A DNA stretch of 64,000 bases from Limnephilus marmoratus (taxonomy: Eukaryota; Arthropoda; Insecta; Trichoptera; Limnephilidae), in NCBI GenBank assembly GCA_917880885.1, contig OU862927.1:34933571-34997570 (forward strand), written 5' to 3'. The notes under the pieces are model-generated. The model made no database searches. It saw only the letters and a list, made by a program, of their open reading frames with translations, and was not told where the DNA came from. Of this stretch, positions 1 through 10,564 are shown in pieces. How positions within the stretch are numbered: position 1 is the stretch's first letter; each line of letters starts with the position of its first letter. Both the position numbers and the translations under genes were made by a program.

Positions 1-1419
1 GCTAACTTTGACAAAATGGCTAACTTCGACTAGGTGGCTAACTTTGTCTAAGTGGCTAACTTTTTTCGAGGTGGCTAACTTTGATTAAGCTTTTCAATAT
101 TTTAGTTCCTATCTGCCTTAAGAAAGCTAGAAAAATAATGGCACTTTGAGTAAGTGGCTAACTTTGACTAAGTAGCTAACTTTGACTAGGTGGCTAACTT
201 TGACTAAATGGCTAACTTCGACTAGGTGGCTAATTGTGGCTAACTTTGAGTAAGTGGCTAACTTTGACAAAATGGCTATCTTCGACTAGGTGGCTAACTT
301 TGACTAAGTGGCTAACTTTTTTCGAGGTGGCTAACTTTGATTAAGCTTTTCAATATTTTAGTTCCTATCTGCCTTAAGAAAGCTAGAAAAATAATGGCAC
401 TTTGAGTAAGTGGCTAACTTTGATTAAGTAGCTAACTTTGACTAGGTGGCTAACTTTGACTAAATGGCTAACTTTGACTAGGTGGCTAACTTTGACTAAG
501 TAGCTACTTTGACTAGGTGGCTAACTTTGACTAAATGGCTAACTTTGACTAGGTGGCTAACTTTGAGTAAGTGGCTAACTTTGACAAAATGGCTAACTTC
601 GACTAGGTGGCTAACTTTGACTAAGTGGCTAACTTTGACGAGGTGGCTAACTTTGATTAAGCTTTTCAATATTTTAGTTCCTATCCGCCTTAAGAAAGCT
701 AGAAAAATTATGGCACTTTGAGTAAGTGGCTAACTTTAACTAAGTAGCTAACTTTGACTAGGTGGATAACTTTGACTAAATGGCTAACTTCGATTAGGTG
801 GCTAACTTTGAGTAAGTGGCTAACTTTGACTAAATGGCTAACTTCGACTAGGTGGCTAACTTTGACTAAATGGCTAACTTCGACTAGGTGGCTAACTTTG
901 ACTAAATGGCTAACTTCGACTAGGTGGCTAACTTTGACTAAGTGGCTAACTTTGACGAGGTGGCTAACTTTGATTAAGCTTTTCAATATTTTAGTTCCTA
1001 TCTGCCTTAAGAAAGCTAGAAAAATAATGGCTAACTTTGACTAAGTAGCTAACTTTGACTAGGTGGCTAACTTTGACTAAATGGCTAACTTCGACTAGGT
1101 GGCTAACTTTGAGTAAGTGGCTAACTTCGACTAGGTGGCTAACTTTGACTAAATGGCTAACTTTGACTAGGTGGCTAACTTCGACTAGGTGGCTAACTTT
1201 GACTAAATGGCTAACTTTGACTAGGTGGCTAACTTTGACTAAATGGCTAACTTCGACTAGGTGGCTAACTTTGACTAGTTGGCTAACTTTGACTAAATAG
1301 CTAACTTCGACTAGGTGGCTAACTTTGACTAAGTGGCTAACTTTGTCGAGGTGGCTAACTTTGATTAAGCTTTTCAATGTTTTAGTTCCTATCTGCCTTA
1401 AGAAAGCTAGAAAAATAAT
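1..1419. repeat. 18-bp minisatellite with higher-order structure
   Basis: Tandem array of an 18-bp unit (consensus gtggctaactttgactaa) with recurring variants ending aagt, aaat or aggt, and a ttcgac/tttgac alternation. It runs off the left window edge. At irregular intervals the array is broken by a roughly 60-bp non-repeat segment that begins ttaagcttttcaatatttta. These segments start near 85, 341, 657, 974 and 1365, so the higher-order period is about 256, 316, 317 and 391 bp. Because 18 is a multiple of three and most frames of the unit lack stops, long repetitive reading frames appear on both strands. They are by-products of the array and not genes. The array ends at the last interruption segment near 1419. 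Confidence 0.95.
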
Positions 1420-2395
1420 TTTTATTGAAATATGGATGTTTCTTTTGACTAATTGTAAAATTTCTTGTTAAAAATTAAAGAAAAATGGTTTACTTGAGGC
1501 CCAGTTGTATCACTGAAATTCAAATACTACATTGCCATTAAATTACCATTCACCCCCATTTTTTGACACTTAAAAGATCTTCGTTAAATGCTGTTTTTAG
1601 GTTTGTTTCAGCTTTCAGCTTCTGTTAGTGACAATTTGATCAAAAACTGAAACGGGCATTTAATGGGAACCTTTCAACTGTAAAAAACAAATTGGCGCTG
1701 AATAGTCATCTAATGATAATGTTACAATTGAATTGCTGCGAAACAACCTGTCCTAAGTTAATATATGTTTAAGTAGGTAGGTATTTGTGTAGGTAGGTAC
1801 CTACTTACAAATCTTATGATTTCAGAGGAAATTTACTTAAATTGTATTTGCTCTGAGGAAGTCCAATACCGTTTATAATTCACCAATCTGTAGGGTTATC
1901 GGGGAAAACGACACAAAGGCCTACGAGATGCGAGAGGCCGTTGTACTAAAGCTCCCAACTGATTTGATGAAATTTCACGTTTCTCCAACAATGAGAACAA
2001 ACTCAATTGAACAGAGGACTATAAGCGCCATTTGTAGTGAAAGCGGGCTAGCTTGTTGACAAACAAATAGGATAGTGTTTTGATTGAAAAACTTTATAAC
2101 TTTGTTGTGAACGTAGCGGGGTGAAATCGGTCACAAATAAAAAAAATGGGACAAAGATACTCTATTAGGTTTTGAAATCATAACATTAAAATTGAATTCA
2201 TCCACGAATCATAAATTGCATAAATTGAGGCCTTGTGTAATTTAAATGCTTCCATGACAACTCAGAATCGACTAAATACAACACCTCTTTGAAAAGTCAT
2301 TAAATAATAATAACAAGAATTATTAGATTCCTAGTCAAATAAAATTATTCACGCAAAACACTTCAATTATCTCAACCAATCGTATATTGACAAAC
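1420..2395. other. intergenic, nothing recognised
   Basis: AT-rich sequence with no supportable gene. The only local pattern is a short taggtaggta-like tract near 1774-1803. A few short homopolymers are present. Confidence 0.6.
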
Positions 2396-2399
2396 TATT

Positions 2400-3073
2400 G
2401 TCAAACATTGGTTGAGTATTGGAGAGTTGAGCGCAGAAATAGAAGGATTTATGCTTGCGATTCAAGATAGAGTCATTAATACTAAAAATTATAGGAAACG
2501 CATAATCAAAGATACAAATCGAATTGATGGTTTATGTAGAAACTGTTTGGCTTTTCCGGAAACTTTAGAAATATTATGTCGGGATGTTCTGTATTAGCAC
2601 CGTCCGAGTATACATTTAGGCATAATCAGGTTTTAAAAATAATTCACCAAAGTTTGGTAATTAAACATAATTTGATTGACTGCCGTATATAGTACCATAT
2701 TATGAATATGAACCAAATTCATTTTTAGAAAATTGAATTTTATAAAATATATTCTGATAAAACAGACAGAACAATTAGTCACAATAGACCTGATATAGTT
2801 TTACATGACAAAAATAAAAACAAAAACTTATATCATTGATATCGTTATTCCAAATTCCTGTAATATTCAAAAATCTGTTTCTGAAAAAATAAGAAAATAT
2901 ACAGATTTAGGAAATGAGTTTAAAAGAATTTGGCATTCTCAGACTATAAAAATATTACCATTTGTTTTTTCGGCTACTGGCATTATACCTAACTCTCTCA
3001 TTAAAAATTTAGGCTTAGTCAAAGAATTTATATATAAAAATGCAAAAATCAATCATTTTAAATACGCGTAGGC
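2400..3073 (+). pseudogene. relic of non-LTR retrotransposon ORF2 C-terminus
   Basis: Two short open stretches in different frames (about 2412-2597 and 2805-3071) read as the end of a LINE polyprotein. The first carries a Cys-rich signature (CRNC, then ETLEIL with a further Cys). The second continues as a TYIIDIVIP ... EKIRKY motif. The preceding frame gives RPDIVLHDKN just upstream, in the frame one base off, so a frameshift separates the PD dipeptide from the IID motif. An R/K-PD ... D arrangement after a Cys-rich motif resembles the C-terminal restriction-like endonuclease region of some LINEs. That family assignment is an inference from short motifs. No reverse transcriptase region remains, so the copy is a dead 3' fragment. 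Confidence 0.6.
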
Positions 3074-3075
3074 TT

Positions 3076-4800
3076 ACGAAAGTTTCTTAAACATTTATAT
3101 TGAGGGTTGGATTTATCGTTCCAATTAGGAGTTCTACCGAGCCGAACCCTATGATATGAAAATATTTGGAGTCGGTGAAATATTTTTCCATTTGGTCTCT
3201 GGTAGGTTGACATGTTGTTCTTGTATTATTTTGTATTCATTATACTTATATAGTACACTTGCGTAGTGTGGATAGACTAGACACTAGATGATCATTTGTG
3301 GAAAAGTGTGTGGAAGGATTTGGTTTTTCCTGCGTGGAAGATTTAACCCGGACATAAAGTCATAAAAATATTTGGATGATTTATATAGCACCGTTTTTGT
3401 GAAAAATCACCTCAAGGGCGCTGTACAAACTTATAATATAATTCTAAAATCTAAAAAACTACAAACTACACATGGCTAGAAATAGCATCCACCAGTTCAT
3501 ATATCACTGATACGAAAATATATGTACAATATTTTGAACAATGAACGCGATGCCATGCCGCCTAAAAATGTATACAGGACCATACATACCTGGGCGGTCG
3601 CTTGGGTTGTCCGGTCACCAATTTTAATGGTTCCATCAACATCCTTTTGAAAAGTCATTAAAAGTTAAGAAAAACAAATTGAAAAATAGTCCATAACCTA
3701 AACTAATGTAATGTATCGAATCAATTTTTTAATATTTATTTTTTTCATCCTTTTTAATGACATTTCAAAGGAAGTGTAGAAGTTGCATGATTCTGATTTC
3801 CACCATTTCAATATATCTTTACACGCCATACAGCACTATTCCACACGCCTAATTACAAAACAAATGCAGCAAAAAATTAAGTTAATTTTCACGTTCTGTG
3901 TAAGTTCTATTCAAACTCTGTGATAATTTCAGTTTCATGCAGTAACTGGCCTATAATGATTTAATAACAGAGCTTGAATGGTACCTCAACAGAACGTGAA
4001 AATTAACTTCAAATATTTGATGAGTTCATGACATTTTTTTAAACAAACCCTCCTAACACTTTATGTCGAAACTCAGACCTTTTATTTGATTGAATTGAAA
4101 TATTTACTAATGCTCTGGTTTTCAGATGTCACAAACATACACACCGGTCACCAACTTAGGCAGATATATGTGTTAGAAATACGACAGCAGTCAAGTACAA
4201 TAAGCGTGTTTATAGATCAACGTGTGTGTCTCCATAGAAATCGTTCTAACTCCGTCATTATTTTAGTGACATCCCTAAAACAAAAAGTACAAGGTCGATA
4301 GTAGGTCAAGCTATACATCCCTATTCAAGTTGTCCATAGAAATACATAACAAGAATATTCTGTCATTCGCGCAATCTGACACATAATTTTTCCCGCCAAA
4401 TTTCGGACCGGCGGCTCGACCCCGCTCGACATTGTTAATTTTTATTAAATATTTTTATATGAAATGATAAAAAAGTGAGGTTACAAAAGTGTTTACTAAA
4501 CATTTATACAATAGAATAAGTATTGTTGTTTACATAATCTGTGATTTTAGTACCGTTTTCACACAAAAACATCACGTGAGTCATTTTTACTTTTTTTTTT
4601 TTAATGTTTGCATTCTAAATTTTAATATTTACAAATGTTAATATTTATTTGTAATACCATAATTCGAAAGCTTATTTTTAACCTTTTTAAAACGGTTTTT
4701 ACTATACGGCTACGTTCAGAAATATTTCATTTATAGAGCTTTAATTGTGAAGCGGTAATAACACAAAGTTTTCGTAAAATGTCATTTCGTTTGAGACATC
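3076..4800. other. intergenic with a short inverted repeat
   Basis: No gene seen. An inverted pair, ttaattttcacgttctg near 3881 and its complement near 3990-4007, flanks about 90 bp. Related sequence recurs near 20030-20110, so this is probably a small dispersed non-autonomous element. A segment near 4708-4755 (acgttcagaaatatttcatt, followed by a gaagcggtaata stretch) recurs near 18530, 21750 and (inverted) 26850, marking another dispersed family. Confidence 0.5.
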
Positions 4801-5099
4801 TCAAGCGAATATTCGCGAAAATTCGGAGGGGTTAAATATTATCCTACTAATATTATAAAGGCGAAAGTTTGTATGGATGTATGTTATTTTTTTACGCACA
4901 AAATAATGAATGGACTTTAAAAATTCTTTCACTAATAGAAAGCTACATTGCTGTATATATTGGTAAGCTCTGGCATTATGAACAAGCTCTGGCATTATGA
5001 AACTATTTATCATACGTTTTCTGTCCCTAACAAAATCGAGTTATTGCAAACGTCAGACGAAAAGCCAAACAAACAGTTGCCGTGGAAACGATGTTGGCG

Positions 5100-5705
5100 T
5101 CGTAGTTAATATAAAAATGAATCGCCGAAATGTACGTGCGATGTACGTGCATAACTTCCGAACGATTAAACCAAATTGGATAATTCTTTTTTTGTTAAGT
5201 TTTAAGATTTTCACGGCCAAAAGCATTTTCGTTATTTGTTTTTGGGGTGTTATGCCGTGTTGCGCTATCTCCTTCTTTAGCCAACGTTTCGGACATCGTT
5301 GCAGTGTCCATCATCAGGGCAGATCCGGCAGATCCGGTAGATGTGTGTGCACACATCAGGGCAGATCCGGCAGATCCGGTAGATATGTGTGCACACATCT
5401 TCCGGATCTGCCCTGATGATGGACACTGCAACGATGTCCGAAACGTTGGCTAAAGAAGGAGATAGCGCAACACGGCATAATACACCAAAAACAAATAACG
5501 AAAATTCTTTTTTTGTATAAAACTACCGAATTATGAAATTTGTATTAAAAAATTGCAATAGGTGGTATGCGAGCAGTTTGGAAACTGAATGTACAGGGAA
5601 TTAATATATGGAATGTGGGATGGGGGAGGGGGAGGCGGGAGGCGGGGTATGGTAAAGCGGGAGGGGAGAGAGGGAGGGGGGTGGGGGAGGGGGAACCTAT
5701 ATTTA
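5100..5705 (-). repeat. dispersed pyrimidine-tract element, copy 1 (split)
   Basis: Copy on the minus strand of a dispersed element also found at about 11400-11810 and 31428-31850 on the plus strand. In element orientation it has a long C/T-rich tract (seen here as a G-rich run at 5615-5695), then a conserved block around acctattgcaattttttta, then a terminal block containing acatttcggcgattcattt. The copy is interrupted by the foldback element at about 5229-5508. No coding capacity. The lineage is not recognised; a non-autonomous Helitron-like element is possible but no terminal signature was confirmed. Confidence 0.7.
5229..5508. mobile_element. foldback MITE inserted in dispersed repeat
   Basis: Long terminal inverted repeats of roughly 100 bp each: the left arm runs from ttcgttatttgtttttgg through a block containing aacgtttcggacatcgttgc, and the right arm is its complement, ending near 5508. 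The centre holds two tandem copies of a roughly 44-bp unit (gcagatccggcagatccggt then agatgtgtgtgcacacatc). The arms are nearly perfect, so the insertion is likely recent. The reading frames across it are palindrome by-products. Confidence 0.85.
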
Positions 5706-5759
5706 AATTGCAATTTGGGGGGTTAGTATGGGTATCGCCACCCCAGAAACATAATGTTC

Positions 5760-5965
5760 ATTTGGGGGGTGCAGACATCTGATTGTTCACCGTTTGTTTC
5801 ATTTTCGACTGTTTTTATTTAGTGTGTAAGAAAGGGCTGCAGCATTATAGTATGTTTATTGCCTATTTTGCCGACAACTTGTCACGGTACCATAAACGTG
5901 GGACGTCACGGTAATAATAAAAACGCTCATTCACCGGTTATTATAAACACCATTCGGGTTATTTA
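5760..5965 (+). repeat. dispersed element with G-run head, copy
   Basis: Starts with a ggggggtgcagacat block and contains caccgtttgt, attttcgactgtt, then cgtcacggtaataataaaaa. The same blocks in the same order recur in 10150-10600 and, in part, near 9480-9530 and 11095-11145. Non-coding and of unknown class. Confidence 0.6.
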
Positions 5966-6300
5966 AAACGCTGATAAACACTTTGTTATGAATCATGAAT
6001 ATTAATAAATATATCAATTACCTTAAATTTAATCAATACCATTAATCATTGAAGTAATTATAGTAATCAACATTATTATACATACATATTATAATTAACA
6101 ATTAGTGACAATGTGACTTGCGACTTTCAAACAATTATTTACAATTGTTATTTAGAAAAATGTCACATTAATGCCAAGGTGATCTTCATACTGTAAATGT
6201 ATTGACACTCGATCGTGTGGTGCCTATTTTTTGTAAGGGGTTTTAATGAGATATTTTATGCACAATATCATGTTTTGTATGCTTGAGTTTTGTTCTTGAG
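5966..6300. other. intergenic, nothing recognised
   Basis: Very AT-rich sequence with many short ATTA/TAAT words. No coding or repeat assignment is possible. Confidence 0.5.
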
Positions 6301-6309
6301 TAAAAGTTT

Positions 6310-6440
6310 ATGTTTTTTTATGTGATTATCGCACAAGAATCCCAACTGCTCCTGTCTGAACCAAGTAAGAACATGCCATCCCAAATTGCAGTGGCGGTTC
6401 CCCATAAGGGGACCATGGGGACAGTCTCCACCAGTTATTC
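6310..6440 (-). repeat. SINE 3' fragment
   Basis: Matches the 3' end of the tRNA-headed SINE family described at 12051-12462: the gcacaagaatcccaactgctc block is present, diverged. Only the tail portion remains, with no tRNA-like head. Confidence 0.6.
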
Positions 6441-7540
6441 CAGAAACATACCAAAAAAAAATGACAATTCTTTGTGTTCACAAAAAATAATTAATGCGTT
6501 CTCAACATAAAAGTGTCATTGCGCTTAGAAATATAATCTAAAAAATTAATTTGGATAATTTTTAGGCTCGAAATTTGAGATATTTCGGCGAACAAACGTG
6601 CGACCGCTCTCCTTTCTTATAGCATCCAAAACTATTAAACTAATAGGTACTAACGCGAAACGCGACCGGTCGGCCACTTCGGACTCGACTCGACGAGTAG
6701 GTACTAAATACTAGCGCCCGCTTGACTGTGCGCACTGACTACTGCGCAGTTAGGGGACAACACGGCGATTTATTCCTTCTAAAATGAAGTTTTTGCGCGC
6801 GCTGAATATTTTTGTATGTGATTTTTGGGATCCGCGCATACGCACTTGAACCATCTATACCATAATCGCGGGGACCGGTTCAAGAATCCCCCTGTGAAGA
6901 TTGTGAATATTTGTTTTATTTCTAATTGAAGTAGATCAGTTATGCACGGGCCGGAATTCAAGTTAGGCGTTTTATAATCGTATTTAACGTTTAGTAAATA
7001 GTAATATTGTTATTGATTGATCGGATTATTTCTATAGCGCCGTTCTCGTGTAAATACACATCAAAGGTAATTTAAACGAAAGTGCCAATGATTATCTTGT
7101 GTACTTTTATTAAACTTAATATTTATGTATTTATGTAGGTACCTAGTTGTGTTCCTGGTTAGGTGCGTGACTTATCCTCTGATCTATTTTACTTTATATA
7201 CTTTTATTATACTTTTTGTAAGAAATGAAAAATCTATTAAAAAGAATTAATGAAGTCGACTTTTAACTGAAAATTATATTCTAAGTATAGATACTTTTTG
7301 GTGGTGATACAGTGTACTCAAGATGGGTATAAGATTTAAAACTAATTTTAATCTTATATATTTTAAACATTTATCGGAAAGTTTAACAAAACACGAAAAT
7401 TCGTGGGAGCACATGACAAACGCAATAACTCATTTTTTTGGTAAAACACAACATAAAAAAACATGAAAATATTTTTTTATGTTGTGTTTTACAACACACA
7501 CACAAAAAATGACGGTCCCCACCACAAAAAATGTGCTCGA
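6441..7540. other. intergenic with a perfect 21-bp hairpin
   Basis: No gene supported. At about 7440-7492 a perfect palindrome has arms gtaaaacacaacataaaaaa and its complement around a short loop. The remainder shows no assignable family. Confidence 0.55.
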
Positions 7541-7544
7541 GCCG

Positions 7545-7737
7545 CCACTGCCAAATTGGGATATGTTGTGAGGCTGAAGGTAGTGGGGAGGGGAAAGAGA
7601 TGTCGAAGAGGAAGATCTGGTCACCGAATACAGCTAAAGCCATTTCAATTGAATGAATAGTGGTCTAACACCAGGGCGATGTTGAGAGTTTTTTTTCATT
7701 CTGGAGAATACCGCAAATATACTAGATATATTAGATT
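7545..7737 (-). repeat. SINE internal/3' fragment
   Basis: Contains the SINE body blocks ttgtgaggctgaaggtagtg, agatctggtcaccgaata, gctaaagccatttcaa and acaccagggcgat, ending in the gccgcaaatatact-like segment. The tRNA-like head and the extreme 3' tail are missing. Confidence 0.8.
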
Positions 7738-7740
7738 ATT

Positions 7741-7890
7741 TTTTTTTTTTTTAAATTGGCTCCACACAGGAGGCCCTGAGGAAAAGAGTTATCTATATTA
7801 TTTTAGGGGATGCTGTGTGGAGGGTTTTTAAGGAAAATAAGAACAGAAAGTTCTGGGAAGAAAATAGGTAGGAACCTGGGGGTTAGTGTT
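7741..7890 (-). repeat. LINE-derived short element, 3' fragment
   Basis: Poly-T start (a poly-A tail in element orientation) followed by the hairpin block ctccacacaggaggccctga and its partner gctgtgtggagg. This is the 3' untranslated end shared with the LINE at 37767-39362. It continues as gaaagttctgggaag and stops at the poly-T of the next element. Confidence 0.75.
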
Positions 7891-8990
7891 TTTTTTTTTT
7901 TACATTAACTCCACACAGGAGGCCCTGAGGAAAATAACTTCCCTCAGGGCCTATGTCATCTTTGAAGATGCTGTGTGGAGGGTCTTTTTGAGGAAAGGAA
8001 GGAGTGAACACGGGTCTTGAAGAGACCCATGTTGTAGGAGGGAGGAAACACAGAGGCCGGCAAATCGTTCCACAACCGAGCGGTTGAACTCAAGAACGAG
8101 TCATAGAAACGACCCGTTCTCATGTGACTAATGTCAGCCGTGTACACATGTTGGGCGCGTGTTTGGCGTGTTTCCCGACTATGCACCGGTGCCGAGGGGA
8201 TCAATGGCGCTAGTTCCTCGGAGCATCTTCCATTGTAATACCGGTAGAACAAGGACAGCATTCCCACCTGACGCCTGTGCTCTAAAGATTGAATCGTCTG
8301 TTAAGATGGGAGAATCTATCAAACGGACCGCCCGTTTCTGCACAGAGTCAAGGTTTTTTTTTAGGTATTTTGGAGCTCCAGACAAGAGGTGGCTGCCAAA
8401 TTCAACCGTGGGGCGCACTTGCGATTTGTACAGGGTTAGCAGTTGTGTACTATTAAAGTATCTGCAGGCCCTGTACAGTGCGCCCAGTTTCTGAGAGGCT
8501 AATTTAACTCTGGTTTCGATGTAGCCCCCATTCCTGAGCTGGTCACTTAGAGTTACACCAAGCATATCGATGGAGGTCCTGTTCGGAAGATTTCTTCCGT
8601 TGAAGGAGACTAGATTTTCATTTCGAACCCTTTTAGACGTTATCAAACGTGATTGGGTCTTTGAAACATTAAATTCGACAAAGTGTGTCCAGGAGTGACG
8701 GACGTATGAATCCATCCTTTCCACTGCGGTGCAAGGCGATGATGGGTTGAGGAATTCTTTCTGCAGAGGTCAAAATAACTCCTCAACCACTCTCTCTCGA
8801 TCCGGCCTGCCACGCAGCAGGTGGGAAGACACATCGGCTACTAACACCTCGACAAACCTCAACCCATGAAACCGGGAACCCCTGCTAAGTTACCAAACGT
8901 AGCGAACCACTTGGGGTGACCTATGTATGGCAGGGGTGTTGGTTATCCGATAAATGGTTCCCGGGGCGGCGATACCCTCACCCGCCTCCT
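7891..8990 (-). pseudogene. 5'-rearranged Jockey/CR1-type LINE fragment
   Basis: Minus-strand 3' part of a LINE: poly-A tail, a 3' UTR hairpin (ctccacacaggaggccctga with complementary partner), then the C-terminal region of ORF2 in two overlapping frames (about 7956-8267 and 8179-8724). Recognisable protein blocks are FVEFNVSKTQSRLITSKR, LGVTLSDQL, YKSQVRPTVEFGSHLLSGAP, QKRAVRLIDSPILTD and FYDSFLSSTARLWNDLP, closely matching the copy at 37767-39362. A frameshift separates the two frames. Upstream in the element (above about 8690) the sequence abruptly changes to the non-coding block shared with 12960-13140 and 34860-35080, so the RT core is missing. The copy is either an internally deleted LINE (5' UTR joined to the C-terminus) or a chimera with a short element. 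Confidence 0.8.
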
Positions 8991-9555
8991 AAAATGAGAT
9001 AATTATGAATAAATTGCGAAATGACAACTCGATCAAACATCGTTTACTTGCGCACGCCGGGATTTGAACCCGCGACTTCCGGTTTACTCGTCAAATATAA
9101 ATAATAAATTGTAAAACGTCCTAAAAATGATTTTCTTTGAATATTAATATCACTATTAAAATTTCATTCTTTAAATTACTACTTATATTATCTTTGACTA
9201 GATGTATACCCCAATCTTTCTCTTATCCTTCTCTTTTCTCACACCTTATTTTCTTAGGCTTCTCAAATTATTGCAGAATTTTTTTGAAGGAATAACATTT
9301 ATCCCGATTTTTGAAGGATGTTCCCTCGAAAGCCTTGACAGAATCCATACATACATAGGTACTCGTGTAATACCTACGTCATTTTTGTACGCTTCCAATA
9401 CAATGTTTCGTTTATAAAATGTAGTTAGTATTTTTCTGTTTTATTGTAAAAAAAACTTTTCCATCAGTCATTGAGCGCTTTTATTATTATCGTGACGATC
9501 CACGATTACGGTACCGTGAAGGTATAAAAAGGTAATTAACATACGTTCCTTATGA
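8991..9555. other. intergenic, with a tRNA-like SINE head scrap
   Basis: Near 9048-9090 a short segment contains gggatttgaacccgcgactt, a B-box-like stretch similar to the SINE heads, without a recognisable body. Near 9480-9530 a fragment with the cacgattacggtaccgtgaa block belongs to the dispersed family at 5760. Nothing else is supported. Confidence 0.5.
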
Positions 9556-9559
9556 TATA

Positions 9560-9911
9560 CAGGGTGTTAAGGGACGTACTTGACTTACTTTAACCAGTGA
9601 TTCCTGACATTATTTGAAATAAAAAATGTAAATGAAATTTTGGTCTCCGGTGACATTTTTGATGTTTTTTTTTTTTTTTCTCTACAAAAACATAAAAAAT
9701 GGTAGTTGTTGAACAGCTGGAGGCGGGGTAAGGGGTTCGTCGGACACCCGGCTGAGTGACCAATGACGACATGCGGAAGAATTTGTTTTTTTGTTTGATT
9801 TTGAAGAAAAATTTTGTGAAAAAAAAGTCACCGGAGACCAAAATTTCATTTACATTTTTTACTCCAAATAATGTCAGGAATCACTGGTCAAGTACGTCCC
9901 TTAACACCCTG
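9560..9911. mobile_element. TA-flanked Tc1/mariner-type MITE
   Basis: A 352-bp element with CAGGGTGTTAAGGGACGTAC at one end and the complement at the other. Inverted homology extends about 100 bp inward, through the gtgattcctgac and ttggtctccggtgac blocks. TA dinucleotides sit directly outside both ends (9558-9559 and 9912-9913), as expected for a TA target duplication. Non-coding. Confidence 0.9.
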
Positions 9912-10019
9912 TATAATGCTGCAGCTCTTTCTAACGCATTAAATAATGGTGAGACAAAAGATGAGACACACAAAATACGTGTTTCGTATAAAATTTTCAC
10001 AAAATACGCCTGTTTCCTC

Positions 10020-10564
10020 CAAAGAACTAGTTTTTTTTTTCCTTGGGGGAAACAGATATATTTTATTATGATCAGCTACAGCGGCGACGGGAATTGCGTT
10101 TCTTTTTCTTTATGCGTGCGAGGGAGATAATGATTAATATATGATAATGATTGCTTGTTTCCTTTGGGGGGGGGGGGGGGGGGGTGCAGACATACGTTCA
10201 CCGTTTGTCTTATTTTCGACTGTTCTTATATATGTTCTTATTTGTGTAGGAAAGAGCTGCGGCATTATATGTTTAAGAACATAAAAAAAATCATTAGCGC
10301 ATTTAAGTTTGATGTTTTTGAATTTTTGGAATTCGCTCACGCTTCAATATTATCCCTGTAACTATATTCCATTCTTTCATAATAATTATCGTCACGGCTA
10401 TTGTAGGGGTCTGCGGAGATGTCATGGTGCGTTCTGTGAGAGATGCAAGAAAATAATTCCTTTTTTCCTTTGGAGTAAACAGACCTACGTACATTGTGTA
10501 TCTCATCTTTCGAAAGAGCTGCATAAGCTGAATAAGGAACGTTTGTTTATTGCCTTTTTTGTGC
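10020..10564 (+). repeat. dispersed G-run family, tandem partial copies
   Basis: Three successive related blocks begin with ccttggggg- or cctttgggg-type runs (near 10040, 10160 and 10470), each followed by acaga/tgcaga and a variable segment. The middle copy holds a run of about 18 G. Blocks caccgtttgtcttattttcg and aaagagctgcggcattata match 5760-5965. The reading frames here have no coding character. Confidence 0.6.

Noticed and set aside
509..1377. Repetitive open frames on both strands (WLTLTKWLTSTR-type and VSHLVKVSHLVE-type) that look like repeat proteins
   Set aside because: They arise because the 18-bp satellite unit is six codons long and lacks stops in several frames on both strands; there is no start context or non-repeat domain.
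5195..5453. Overlapping open frames across 5.2-5.45 kb
   Set aside because: They lie wholly in the foldback MITE and read its palindrome.
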